Shown here: positions 8,335-20,900 of the stretch, piece after piece | Position numbering within the stretch: the first letter of the stretch is position 1 | Layout: each line of letters opens with the position of its first letter | Assembly: GCF_900106665.1 (NCBI RefSeq) | Contig: NZ_FNNA01000002.1 | Location: 868,001-932,000 of the forward strand | DNA: 64,000 bases | Direction: 5' to 3' | DNA from: Paracoccus sanguinis | GTDB taxonomy: Bacteria > Pseudomonadota > Alphaproteobacteria > Rhodobacterales > Rhodobacteraceae | Position numbers and translations under genes: made by a program | Notes under the pieces: model-generated | Database searches by the model: none | What the model was told of the DNA's origin: nothing | Seen by the model: the letters and a program-made list of their open reading frames with translations, nothing else

Positions 8335-9741
8335 ATGCTGCTGCTGATCGGTTCGTTCCTGCTGCTGATGATCGTCGGCGCCCCTGTCGCGGTGGCGATG
8401 GCGGTCGCCTCGCTGACCTACATCCTCGTCACGGGCGTCGCCCCTGACATCGTCGCCGCCCAGCGCATGATCGCGGGCGTCGAAAGTTTTCCGCTGATCG
8501 CGGTGCCCTTCTTCATCCTGGCCGGAAACCTGATGAACATCGCGGGCGTGACCGGGCGCATCTATCACTTCGCCCTGTCCCTCGTCGGCTGGATGAAAGG
8601 CGGGCTGGCGCAGGTTAACATCATCGGCTCGGTCATCTTCTCGGGGATGTCGGGCACGGCGCTGGCCGACGCGGCCGGGATCGGCACCATCGAGATCAAG
8701 GCGATGAAGGACCACGGCTATCCCACCGAGGCCGCGGTGGGGGTCACCGCCGCCTCGGCCACGCTGGGGCCGATCTTTCCGCCGTCCCTGCCCTTCGTGA
8801 TCTACGGCATGATGGCCAACGCTTCGATCGGCGCGCTGTTCATGGCGGGGATCCTGCCCGGGCTGGTGATGACGGGGCTGATGATGCTAACCGTCTGGTT
8901 CTTCGCCCGCCGCTACGGCTGGGGGTCGGACACGCCCTTCGACCTGCGGGAACTCGCGCGCGCGGGCATCGAGGTGCTGGTGGTGATGTGCTTCCCGCTC
9001 GCGGTCTGGCTGCTGATCCTTGCGGGGGTGTCGGTCAACGTGGCCGTGATCGTGGCGCTGGGGGCGCTGATCGCGCTCGACTGGTATTTCGACTGGCACG
9101 CGGTGATGGCGCTGATGGCGCCGGTGCTGCTGATCGGCGGCATGACGATGGGTTGGTTCACCCCCACCGAGGCCGCCGTGGCCGCCGTTCTCTGGTCGCT
9201 GTTCCTCGGGCTCGTGCGCTACCGCTCGATGACCTTCCGCACGCTGGCCAAGGCCTCGTTCGACACCATCGAGACCACCGCCTCGGTCCTCTTCATCGTC
9301 ACCGCGGCGTCGATCTTTGCCTGGCTGCTCACCGTCAGCCAGGCAGCGCAGCTGTTCTCGGACGCCATGTTCGCGCTGACCGAGAACTGGTGGACGTTCC
9401 TCATCGTCGTCAACATCCTGCTGCTGGTCGTGGGGGCGTTCCTCGACACCATTGCCGCGATCTCGATCCTCGTGCCGATCCTGATGCCGGTCGCCGCGCG
9501 CTACGGCATCGACCCGGTGCACCTGGGCGTGGTGCTGACGCTGAACCTGATGATCGGGCTGCTGACCCCGCCGGTAGGCATGGTGCTGTTCGTCCTGTCG
9601 CGCATCTCGAAGCTGTCGGTCGAGCGGACCGCGCTGGCCATCCTGCCGTGGATGATCCCGCTGTTCGCGGCGCTGACCCTCATCACCTTCATTCCGGCGC
9701 TGACGCTGTGGCTGCCGACCCAACTGGGGCTGATCCGATGA
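8335..9741 (+). CDS. dctM: TRAP transporter large permease subunit (DctM)
   Basis: Polytopic membrane protein of 468 residues with about a dozen hydrophobic segments, forming the sodium-coupled translocation channel of the TRAP system. Recognisable family stretches are PFFILAGNLMNIAGVTGRIY, FSGMSGTALADAAGIGTIE, ATLGPIFPPSLPFVIYG and, near the end, LNLMIGLLTPPVGMVLFVL. It is slightly longer than the usual 425-430 residues, with extra sequence around residues 190-260. Its stop overlaps the next gene by four bases, tying transport to catabolism. Confidence 0.93.
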   Translation: MLLLIGSFLLLMIVGAPVAVAMAVASLTYILVTGVAPDIVAAQRMIAGVESFPLIAVPFFILAGNLMNIAGVTGRIYHFALSLVGWMKGGLAQVNIIGSVIFSGMSGTALADAAGIGTIEIKAMKDHGYPTEAAVGVTAASATLGPIFPPSLPFVIYGMMANASIGALFMAGILPGLVMTGLMMLTVWFFARRYGWGSDTPFDLRELARAGIEVLVVMCFPLAVWLLILAGVSVNVAVIVALGALIALDWYFDWHAVMALMAPVLLIGGMTMGWFTPTEAAVAAVLWSLFLGLVRYRSMTFRTLAKASFDTIETTASVLFIVTAASIFAWLLTVSQAAQLFSDAMFALTENWWTFLIVVNILLLVVGAFLDTIAAISILVPILMPVAARYGIDPVHLGVVLTLNLMIGLLTPPVGMVLFVLSRISKLSVERTALAILPWMIPLFAALTLITFIPALTLWLPTQLGLIR

Positions 9742-10802
9742 CCACGACCCGCGTTGCGCGGCTTTACGCCCCCCACGACCTGCGGGTCGAGACCGCGCCC
9801 GTCGCCGCCCCCGGACCGGGCGAGGTGCTGCTGGCGATGGAGGCCGGGGGCATCTGCGGCTCGGACCTGCACTACTACCACGACGGCGGCTTCGGCCCGG
9901 TCCGGGTGCGCGAGCCGATCATCTCGGGCCACGAGGCGTCGGGCCGGGTGCTGGCGCTCGGCGCGGGGGTCGGTGGCCCCGCCCCCGGCACCCTGGTCGC
10001 GGTCAACCCCTCGCAGCCCTGCGGCGCCTGCGAATACTGCCGCACGGGGCTGCCGATCCACTGCCTCGAGATGCAGTTCATGGGCAGCGCCATGCGCCTG
10101 CCCCATGCCCAGGGAATGTTCCGCGACCGGCTCGTGGTTGCCGCCTCGCAGGTCCATGCCTTCCCCGAAGGCGTGAGCGCCGCCGAGGCGGCCTGCACCG
10201 AGCCGCTGGCGGTCTGCCTGCACGCGGTCGGGCAGGCGCGGGACCTCGTCGGCGATCTGGCCGGGCTCAGGGTGATGATCACCGGCGCCGGTCCGATCGG
10301 GCTGCTCGTCCTCGCCGCCGCCCGCCACGCCGGGGCCGAGGGGGTGATCGTCACGGACCTGAGCGACGCCGGGCTGGCGCGGGCGCGCGAGATGGGCGCC
10401 GGGCAGACGATCAACGTCGGATCGGACCACGGCGCGCTCGCGCCGCTGTCCGAGGGCAAGGGGCAGGTCGATCTGGCGTTCGAATGCTCGGCCGCGGGAC
10501 CGGCGCTGCGCGATGCCCTTGCCGTCCTGCGCCCGCGCGGCGTGCTGATCCAGGTCGGCGTGACCGGCGACATGACCATCCCGCTCAACACCCTCGTCGG
10601 CAAGGAGATCACGTGGCGCGGCTCGCAGCGCTTCCACGACGAATTCGCCGTGGCCGCGGGGCTGATCGGGCGGCGCGAGATCGACGTGCGGCCGATCATC
10701 AGCCACGCCCTGCCGCTGGCCCGCGCGGACGAGGCGTTCCGCCTCGCCTCGGACCGCACGACGGCCTGCAAGGTGCATCTGACCTTCGGGGCCGAGACAT
10801 GA
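9738..10802 (+). CDS. idnD: Zinc-dependent medium-chain dehydrogenase, L-idonate 5-dehydrogenase-like
   Basis: Cytoplasmic NAD(P)-linked dehydrogenase of 354 residues that probably oxidises a sugar acid at C5 (L-idonate to 5-keto-D-gluconate is the reference reaction). Catalytic zinc ligands lie in GGICGSDLHYYHDGGFGP and GHEASG; the structural-zinc loop is present (CGACEYCRTGLPIHC); the Rossmann motif is GAGPIGLL near residue 181. The segment MQFMGSAMRLPHAQGMF closely resembles idonate dehydrogenases. It starts inside the dctM stop (ATGA) and ends inside the uxuA start, so it is a core member of this operon. A sorbitol- or xylitol-type substrate is possible but fits the neighbours less well. 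Confidence 0.8.
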   Translation: MTTTRVARLYAPHDLRVETAPVAAPGPGEVLLAMEAGGICGSDLHYYHDGGFGPVRVREPIISGHEASGRVLALGAGVGGPAPGTLVAVNPSQPCGACEYCRTGLPIHCLEMQFMGSAMRLPHAQGMFRDRLVVAASQVHAFPEGVSAAEAACTEPLAVCLHAVGQARDLVGDLAGLRVMITGAGPIGLLVLAAARHAGAEGVIVTDLSDAGLARAREMGAGQTINVGSDHGALAPLSEGKGQVDLAFECSAAGPALRDALAVLRPRGVLIQVGVTGDMTIPLNTLVGKEITWRGSQRFHDEFAVAAGLIGRREIDVRPIISHALPLARADEAFRLASDRTTACKVHLTFGAET

Positions 10803-12022
10803 GGCCGACCTGGCGCTGGTTCGGTCCGGTCGACCGCGTGAGCCTGAGCGACGCGGCGCAGGCGGGGGCAGTCGGGATCGTCAGTGCGCTGCACCACATC
10901 CCCACCGGCACCGTCTGGCCCGAGGACGAGATTGCCCGCCGCCACGCCGAGATCCGCGCCGCGGGCCTCGTCTGGGACGTGGTCGAAAGCATCCCCGTGA
11001 GCGAGGCAATCAAGACCCAGAGCGGACCATGGCGCGGGCACGTCGCCGCCTGGTCCGAGACCCTGCGCCGGCTGGCCGCAAGCGGCATCCGCACGGTCTG
11101 CTACAACTTCATGCCGGTGCTCGACTGGACCCGCACCGACCTGCGCCGGGAAACGCGAGCCGGTGCCCGGGCGATGCGCTTCGATCTGCCCGACTTTGCG
11201 GCGTTCGACCTGCATATCCTGCGCCGACCGGGCGCCGCCGAGGACTATCCCCCGGCGCTGGTCGAGGAGGCCGGGCGCCGCCACGCGGGCTTTTCGGCGG
11301 CGCGGATCGCCGAGCTCGGGCGCAACATCGGCGCGGGGCTGCCCGGGTCGGCGGACGGCTATACGCTGGACGAGCTGCGCGAGCGACTGGCCGCCTATGA
11401 CGGCATCGGCGCCGACCGGCTGCACGGTCACCTCGTCGACTTCCTGGCCGAGGTGGTGCCTGTGGCCGAGAACCTGGGCGTCAACCTCTGCGCCCACCCC
11501 GACGATCCGCCGTGGCCCCTGCTGGGCCTGCCCCGCATCCTCTCGACCGAGGGCGACTACCGCGCGATGCTTGACGCGGTGCCCTCGGCCGCGAACGGGG
11601 TGACGTTCTGCACCGGCTCGCTCGGGGCCCGCCCGGACAACGACCTGCCGGGGATGGCGGCGCGGCTTGGGCCGCACATCCATTTCGTCCACCTGCGCAA
11701 CGTCACGCGCGAGGCCGAGGCGACGCCCTGTTCCTTTTTCGAGGACGAGCATCTCGAGGGTGGTACCGACATGGTCGCCGTGATCGCCGCGCTGCTGGAC
11801 GAAGAGGCGCGCCGCCGCGCCGAGGGCCGTGCCGATGCCCGGATCCCCATGCGCCCCGACCACGGGCAAGAGATCCTCGACGACCTGACCCGCGGCGCGC
11901 AGCCGGGCTATCCGGCCATCGGCCGCCTCAAGGGCCTCGCCGAGCTGCGCGGGGTCGAGCGGGCCCTGACCCACCCGGCGCTGCGCCGCGCGGGTGCCGT
12001 CCCGGCCGAGGGGGCGGCATGA
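10799..12022 (+). CDS. uxuA: Mannonate dehydratase UxuA
   Basis: Dehydrates D-mannonate to 2-keto-3-deoxy-gluconate in hexuronate breakdown. It is a 407-residue xylose-isomerase-like barrel. It opens with RPTWRWFGPVDRVSL; the metal and substrate ligands lie in CAHPDDPPWPLLGLPRI, CTGSLGARPDNDLP, HFVHLRNV and PMRPDHGQEIL, all typical of UxuA. It overlaps both neighbours by ATGA junctions, indicating translational coupling. No fructuronate reductase (UxuB) of the usual polyol-dehydrogenase type is nearby; the flanking zinc dehydrogenases may supply other entries. No KDG kinase or aldolase is in the window. Confidence 0.93.
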   Translation: MRPTWRWFGPVDRVSLSDAAQAGAVGIVSALHHIPTGTVWPEDEIARRHAEIRAAGLVWDVVESIPVSEAIKTQSGPWRGHVAAWSETLRRLAASGIRTVCYNFMPVLDWTRTDLRRETRAGARAMRFDLPDFAAFDLHILRRPGAAEDYPPALVEEAGRRHAGFSAARIAELGRNIGAGLPGSADGYTLDELRERLAAYDGIGADRLHGHLVDFLAEVVPVAENLGVNLCAHPDDPPWPLLGLPRILSTEGDYRAMLDAVPSAANGVTFCTGSLGARPDNDLPGMAARLGPHIHFVHLRNVTREAEATPCSFFEDEHLEGGTDMVAVIAALLDEEARRRAEGRADARIPMRPDHGQEILDDLTRGAQPGYPAIGRLKGLAELRGVERALTHPALRRAGAVPAEGAA

Positions 12023-13032
12023 GGGCACTCGTCTGCGACGCACCGGGGCAGTTGCGCCTGGCCACCCGCCCCGATCCGGTCGCGGGCCCGGGCGAGGTGC
12101 TGGTCCGCATCCGCCACGTCGGCATCTGTGGAACCGATTTCCACATCTTCGCGGGCAAGCACCCGTTCCTCGAGTACCCGCGGGTCATGGGGCACGAGCT
12201 GTCGGGCACGGTCGAAACCGCCCCGCCCGGCAGCAGACTTGCGCCGGGCGATGCCGTCTATGTCGTCCCCTATCTCGCCTGCGGGCGATGCGCGGCCTGC
12301 CGCCGGGGACTCACCAACGCCTGCATGGCCATCGCAGTGCTGGGGGTGCACACCGACGGCGGGATGGCCGATCTGGTCGCGGTGCCGGCGGCAAATGTCG
12401 TCCCGATCGGGGACATCCCGCTGATCGACGCCGCGATGATCGAGTTCCTCGCCATCGGGGCCCACGGCATACGGCGCGGCGCGGTGACGGCCGGGGACCG
12501 GGTGCTCGTCACCGGCGCCGGGCCGATCGGGATCGCCGCGGTGCTCTTTGCCCGCGCGCGCGGGGCCGAGGTCACGGTGATGGACACCCGCGCCGACCGA
12601 CTGGCCTTTGCCGCAGACATGCTCGGCGCATCGGCGACGGTGGACGCCGCAAGCTCCGGGGCCGAGGCGGCGCTGGCCGGGCTGACCGGCGGCGACGGGT
12701 TCGACGTGGTGGTGGACGCAACCGGCGCCGCCCAGCCCATCGAGCGCGGCTTCGGCTTTCTCGCCCACGGGGGACGCTATGTCCTGCTGTCGGTGGTGCG
12801 CGACCGGATCAGCTTTTCCGACCCCGAGTTCCACAAGCGCGAGGCAACGCTTCTGGCCAGCCGCAACGCCCTGCCCGAGGATTTCGCCGAGGTGGGGCGG
12901 CAGATGCGGGCAGGCCGCATCCCGACGGCGGCGCTGAACACCCACCGCGGGCCGCTCGACGACGCGGTGGGGTTGTTTCAGGCCTGGTCACGCCCCGAGG
13001 CGGGGGTGATCAAGGCGATCCTCGACCTCTGA
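12019..13032 (+). CDS. Zinc-binding dehydrogenase, L-gulonate/L-galactonate 5-dehydrogenase-like
   Basis: Medium-chain dehydrogenase of 337 residues. The catalytic zinc site is GICGTDFHIFAG and GHELSG; the structural-zinc loop is CGRCAACRRGLTNAC; the nucleotide-binding motif is GAGPIGIA near residue 170. Its profile (compact, KHPFLEYPRVMGHELSG) resembles RspB/YjjN proteins, which oxidise L-gulonate or L-galactonate at C5 to fructuronate or tagaturonate. It is the last gene of the run, overlapping uxuA, and its end faces pgm with a six-base gap. Together with the idonate-type enzyme it suggests that several C5-epimeric aldonates are funnelled into the pathway. Confidence 0.75.
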   Translation: MRALVCDAPGQLRLATRPDPVAGPGEVLVRIRHVGICGTDFHIFAGKHPFLEYPRVMGHELSGTVETAPPGSRLAPGDAVYVVPYLACGRCAACRRGLTNACMAIAVLGVHTDGGMADLVAVPAANVVPIGDIPLIDAAMIEFLAIGAHGIRRGAVTAGDRVLVTGAGPIGIAAVLFARARGAEVTVMDTRADRLAFAADMLGASATVDAASSGAEAALAGLTGGDGFDVVVDATGAAQPIERGFGFLAHGGRYVLLSVVRDRISFSDPEFHKREATLLASRNALPEDFAEVGRQMRAGRIPTAALNTHRGPLDDAVGLFQAWSRPEAGVIKAILDL

Positions 13033-13038
13033 GCCCCC

Positions 13039-14933
<1,895 letters not shown>

Positions 14934-17900
14934 ATGACGATGCCCAGCTCCCCCGCGCGCAGCAGCCGCCGCCGGTCCGCCCGCTCGAGCCTTGCCGAGG
15001 CGCTGCGCCTGCACCGGCGCGCGGGACGGGGGCGCAGCGATCTGCCCCGCGACTGGCAGGACGCGCCGAACCCGATCCGCTTCGACGTCTGGACCGGGCG
15101 CTCGCTCTATGACGCAGGGCGCGAGCTGGCGGCGACGCCGCGCCCCGACCTGCCCGACGCCCCCGCGCGGCCGGTGCGGCGGCTGCGCGAGAACCAGGAC
15201 GCGATCCGGCGCAACTACCTTGACGGGGTGGCGGCCGAGGATGACGGGCAGGCGATCACCCCGGCGGCCGAATGGCTCATCGACAACCACCACATGGTCG
15301 AGGAAAACCTGCGCCAGCTGCGCCAGGCCTTCGGGCCGAACTTTCTCGACCGGCTGCCGCGGGTGCCGCTGTCGGGCGGCGGGACGGCGCCGCGGGCGCT
15401 GCTGCTGGCGTGGTATTTCGTCGCGCTGACCAACTCGGAAATCACCGCCGACGACCTGACCAGCTTCCTGCGCGGCTACCAGTCGGTGCAGACCCTGACC
15501 ATCGCCGAGCTGTGGGCGGTGCCGACCTTCCTGCGTTATGTGCTGGTCGAGAACCTGCGCCGCCTGTCCGACCGGGTGTCGCTGGCGCGCGAGCGGCGCA
15601 GCGCGGCGAACCGGATCGCCGATGCGCTGGCCGATGCCGAGGGCTCGGCCGCCTGCGCCGCGGTGATCGACCGCAACGCCGCGCTCGTCGTGGACGACAC
15701 GGTGGCCGCGCAGCTCCTCTACCGGCTGCGGGACGGGGGGCCGGACAGCCAGGCGGCGCTGATGGCGCTGGAACGCCGGCTCGGCGGGCCGCAGGCGGGC
15801 GAGCGGGCGGTGCAGACCGAATACGCGCGCCAGTCCTCGGGCAACGTGACGGTCGGCAACATCATCCGCAGCCTGCGGCGCACCGGCGAGATCGACTGGC
15901 TCGACTGGTTCGAGGGGGTGAGCCACGTCGACGCGCTGCTGACCCAGGCGACCGAGTTCGACCGCGTGGACCAGGGCACCCGCGCCAGCTACCGCGCCGC
16001 GATCGAGCGCATCGCCCGCCGCTGCGACCTGACCGAGACGCAGGTGGCGCAGCGCGCCATCGACCAGGGCCGCGCCGATGCCGCGCAGGACCGCGCCGAC
16101 GGGGGCGCCGCGCTGGCGCCGCTGTCGCCCGCCGCGGACCCCGCCCGCGCCCCCGCGCCGGGCCGCACCGAGGTCGGCCACCTGCTGGTGGGCGAGGCGC
16201 AGGCGGCCTTCCGCAAAAGCTGCGGCTACCGCCCCGGCTGGCGCGAGCGCATCGCCCTGCCCCGGCGGATGGTCGGCTGGTGGACGCTGGTCCTGACCCT
16301 CGCGGCGCTGACCGCGGTGCTGGTCGCGGCACTCTCGGGCGCGCTGCCGGCCGGGCTGCCGCGCTGGCAACTGGCGCTGCTCATGACGCTCGCGGTGCTG
16401 CCGGCCTCGGACACGGCGATGCAGGCGATCGGCTGGCTCGCCGCCAAGGTGCTGACCCCGCAGCGCCTGCCGAGCTACGATTTCCGCGCCGGCGTCCCGC
16501 CCGAGGCGCGCACGCTGGTCGTGATCCCCGGCATGATCACCTCGATCGACGCCATCGACGAGCTGGCCGAGATGCTCGAGTCGCACTACCTCGCCAATCC
16601 GCTGGGAGATGTGACCTTCGCGCTGCTCACCGACTGGAAGGACGCGCCGACCGAGACCCTGCCCGAGGACCAGCGCCTGCTGGACCATGCGCAGGCCCGC
16701 ATCGACGCGCTGGCCGAGCAGTATGACCACGGCGGCGTGCGGCGCTTCTTCCTGCTGCACCGGCGGCGGCTCTGGAACCCCTCCGAAGGCGCCTGGATGG
16801 GGTGGGAGCGCAAGCGGGGCAAGCTGACCGAGCTGAACAAGCTGTTGCGCGGCCACGCCGGCACCAGCTTCGTGCCGACGGGCCCGACCCCGCCCGAGGG
16901 CATCCGCTACGTGGTGACGCTGGACAGCGACACCCGCCTGCCGCGCGACACCGTCTCGGCGCTGGCGGGCAAGATGGCGCACCCGGTCAACCGGCCGGTG
17001 GCGCGCGCCGACGGGGTGGTGATCCGCGGCCACGCGATCATGCAGCCGCGGGTCACGCCCTCGCTGACCACGGGCGCCGAGGCGTCGGTGTTCCAGCGCA
17101 TCTTCTCGGCCAACCGGGGCCTCGATCCCTACGTCTTCACCGTCTCGGACCTCTATCAGGACCTGCTGGGCGAGGGCAGCTTCACCGGCAAGGGCATCTA
17201 CGACGTGGACGCCTTCGAGGCCGCCATCGACGACCGCCTGGCCGAGAACGCGATCCTGTCGCACGACCTGCTCGAGGGCAGCCTCGCCCGCGCGGCGCTG
17301 GTGACGGACGTCGAGGTGGTCGAGGATTTCCCGATCCGCTACGCGACCGAGGCGAGCCGCCAGCACCGCTGGACCCGCGGCGACTGGCAGCTGCTGCCGA
17401 TGATCGTGGCGCCGGGCAATGGCCTGTCGGGGCTGGCGCGGTTCAAGATGATCGACAACCTGCGCCGCGCGCTGGTGACGCCCGCCTGGGTCGGGGCCTC
17501 CATCGCGGGATGGCTACTTCTGCCCGGCGAATGGGCGCTCGGCTGGCAGGCGGCGCTGATCGGGCTGGCGGCGCTCGTCCATATCCTGCAGGTCGATCTG
17601 CGGATCTTCAGCCCGCAGTACGGCGTCTCGTGGGACTATCACCTGCGCCACGTCCTGCGCGACGCGGCCGCCTATGTCACCCAGCTCGGGCTGCGGCTGG
17701 CGACGGCGGCGCACCGGGCCTGGGCCTCGCTCGACGCCATCACCCGGACGCTGTGGCGGATGACCGTCAGCCGCCAGCACCTGCTGGAGTGGACGACCGC
17801 CCGCGACGCGGGCCGTGCCGGCGGCGGGCCGCGGGCCGAATACCGGCGGATGATCGCCTCGCCCTTGATCGGCACGGCGGCGATCCTGGCCACCGCGGTG

Positions 17901-20900
17901 CTGAACCCGACCGCCCTGCCCGTGGCGCTCTTCGTCGGCGGGGTCTGGATCGCCGCGCCCTGGATCATGGAGCGTGCCTCGCGCCCGCTCGGGACCGAGG
18001 ACCGGCTGGCCCTCGCCCCCGGCGACGAGGCCGAGCTGCGCCGCATCGCCCGCCGCACCTGGCGCTACTTTGAGACCTTCGTCAGCGCCGAGACCAACCA
18101 CCTGCCGCCCGACAACTGGCAGGCAACGCCCAGCCCGAAACTGGCCGAGCGCACCTCGCCCACCAACATGGGCCTGTATCTCATGTCGGTCATGTCGGCA
18201 CATGACTTCGGCTGGATCGGGCTCGACAACGCGCTGGCCCGGATTGACGCGACGCTGGCCACGATGGAGCGGATGCCCCGCTTCCGCGGGCATTTCTTCA
18301 ACTGGTACGACACTCGCAGCCTGGCCGTGCTGCCGGCGCCCTACGTCTCGGCGGTGGACAGCGGCAACCTGTCGGGGCTGCTGATCGCGCTGGCCGCGGG
18401 CTTGCGCGGCTGGGCCGACAACGCCCCCTCGGTGCGCCGCCGGCGGACGGTGGGGCTGGCCGACACGCTCGCCAACCTGCGGATGGAACTCGACGCCCTG
18501 CCCGACGACCGCAAGAGCCTGCACGACCTGCGCGCCGCGCTCGACGGTGCCATCGCGGGGTTCGAGGGGGTGCTGGCGCAGACCGCCGGCGGGCCGCTCG
18601 CCGACCCGCTCGCCGCCGCGCAGCTCACCACCCGCGCGACCGAGATCGCCCGGCTGGCCGCCGATCTCGACGCGGCGATGGCCGACGAGGCCGGGGCCGA
18701 GGTGCTGGCCTGGGCGCGGGCACTCGCGCGCGACGCGGGCGACGTGATGGTGCCCGCCTCGGAAGGGCGCGAGTCCATCGACAGCTTCGTGCTGCGCACC
18801 CGGCTTCTGGCCGAGCGGGCGCGGCTGCTGGCGTTCCAGATGGACTTCGGCCTCTTCGTGCAGCGCGACAAGATGCTGCTGTCGATCGGCTACCGGCCGC
18901 AGGACGACCAGCTTGACGAAAGCTCCTACGACCTGCTCGCCTCGGAGGCGCGGCTGACCAGCTTCCTCGCCATCGCCAAGGGCGACATCCGCAAGGAGCA
19001 CTGGGCGCGGCTCGGCCGCCCCTTCGCCACGGTCGGTCACCAGGGGGTGCTGCTCTCGTGGTCGGGCTGCATGTTCGAATACCTGATGCCGCCGCTGCTG
19101 CTCAAGGAACGCCAGGGCGGCATCCTCAACCACTCGAGCCGGATGGCGGTCGAGGTGCAGATGGAGTGGGGGCGCTCGCACGGGCTGCCCTGGGGGATTT
19201 CGGAAAGCGCCTTCAACGCCCGCGACCGGGACATGAACTATCAATACTACGCCTTCGGCGTGCCGACGCTGGCGCTGAAGCGGTCGGGGGGCGACTACGT
19301 GGTGGCGCCCTATGCCTCGCTGATGGCGGCGCAGGTCCAGCCCGAGGCGGCGGTCAAGAACCTGCGCGCCCTGCAGGCGCTGGGGGCCGAGGGGCCTTAC
19401 GGCTTCTATGACGCGGTGGACTTTGCCCCGACCCGGCTGCGCGACCGACAGCGCCATGCGGTCGTGCGCAACGTCATGGCCCACCACCACGGGATGTCGA
19501 TCATGGCCATCGCCAACACGGTGATGGACGGCATCCACCGCGAGCGTTTCCACGCCGACCCCGTCGTGCGCGCCTCCGAGCTGCTGCTGCAGGAGAAATC
19601 GCCGCGCGACATCACCCCGGTCACCCGCGCGCCCTCGGCCGAGGGGCTGGGGCGCGGCTCGATGCTGGCCGCGGGCGACACCCAGACCGCCGTGACCGAG
19701 CCCGGCCGGGCCGAGCGCGAGGTGGCGCTGATCACCAACGGGCAGTTCTCGACCATCATCAGCTCGACCGGCGCCGGGCGCGCCATGCTGGGCAAGCGGG
19801 CGCTGAACCGCTGGTCGCCCGACCCGACGCTGGATGACGGCGGCATCTTCCTCTTCATGCGCGACGTGCAGTCGGGCGAGTGGTGGTCGGCGAGCCACGC
19901 CCCCTGCTCGGGGCGCGACGAGCGGTCCTCGGTCGTGTTCTCGGACCACAAGGCCGAGTTCTTCAAGACCGCCAACGCCATCGAAAGCCGGATGGAGGTC
20001 ATCGCCGCGACCGAGGGCAACGCCGACGGCCGCCGCCTGACGCTGCGCAACCGCTCGGGGTCCGACAAGACCATCGAGGTCACCTCGTACGGCGAGATCG
20101 TGCTGGACGACCCCGCCTCGGACCGGGCGCACCCGGCGTTCTCGAAGATGTTCGTCAAGACCGAGATCCGCGACGGCGGGGCGCTGATCGTGGCGACCCG
20201 GCGGCCGCGCGACCCGCGCGGCGCGGCGGTGCACCTCGCCCATCTCGTCGCCGGGCCTGACGGGGCGATCACCCCCTCGGCCGAGGCCGAGACCGACCGG
20301 CGCGCCTTCATCGGCCGCGGCCGGACGCTGGCCGACGCCGCGGCCTTCGACGCCGGCGCGTCGCTCGGCGGCTCGCAGGGCCACACCCTCGACCCGATCT
20401 TCGCCATCCGCCGCCGGGTCCGGGTGCCGGCCGGCAAGACCGTCTCGCTGACCTTCTGGACCCTGATCGCCGAGACCGAGGCCGACCGCGACCGCATGGC
20501 CGCCCACTACGCCCGCCCGGCGGTGTTCGAGCACGAGCTGCGGCTCGCCTGGACCTATTCGCAGGTCCAGCTGCGCCACCTGAACGTCACCCTGGACGAG
20601 GCCAAGCTGTTCCGCAGCTACGCCAGCCTGCTGATCTGGCCCGACCTGCGGCTGGCGGCGACGCCCAAGCGGCGGACCGAGCTGGGACCGCAGGCCGACC
20701 TCTGGCCGATGGGCATCTCGGGCGACGACCCGATCCTGCTGCTCAGGACCGACGACGAGGCCGACCTGCCGATGATCCGCGAGGCGCTGCGGATGCACGA
20801 GTTCCTGCGCCACCGCGGGGTCGCCCACGACGTGGTGATCCTGAACGAGCGCGCCTCGAGCTATGTGCAGGACCTGCAGCACGCGATCCAGCAACTGGTG

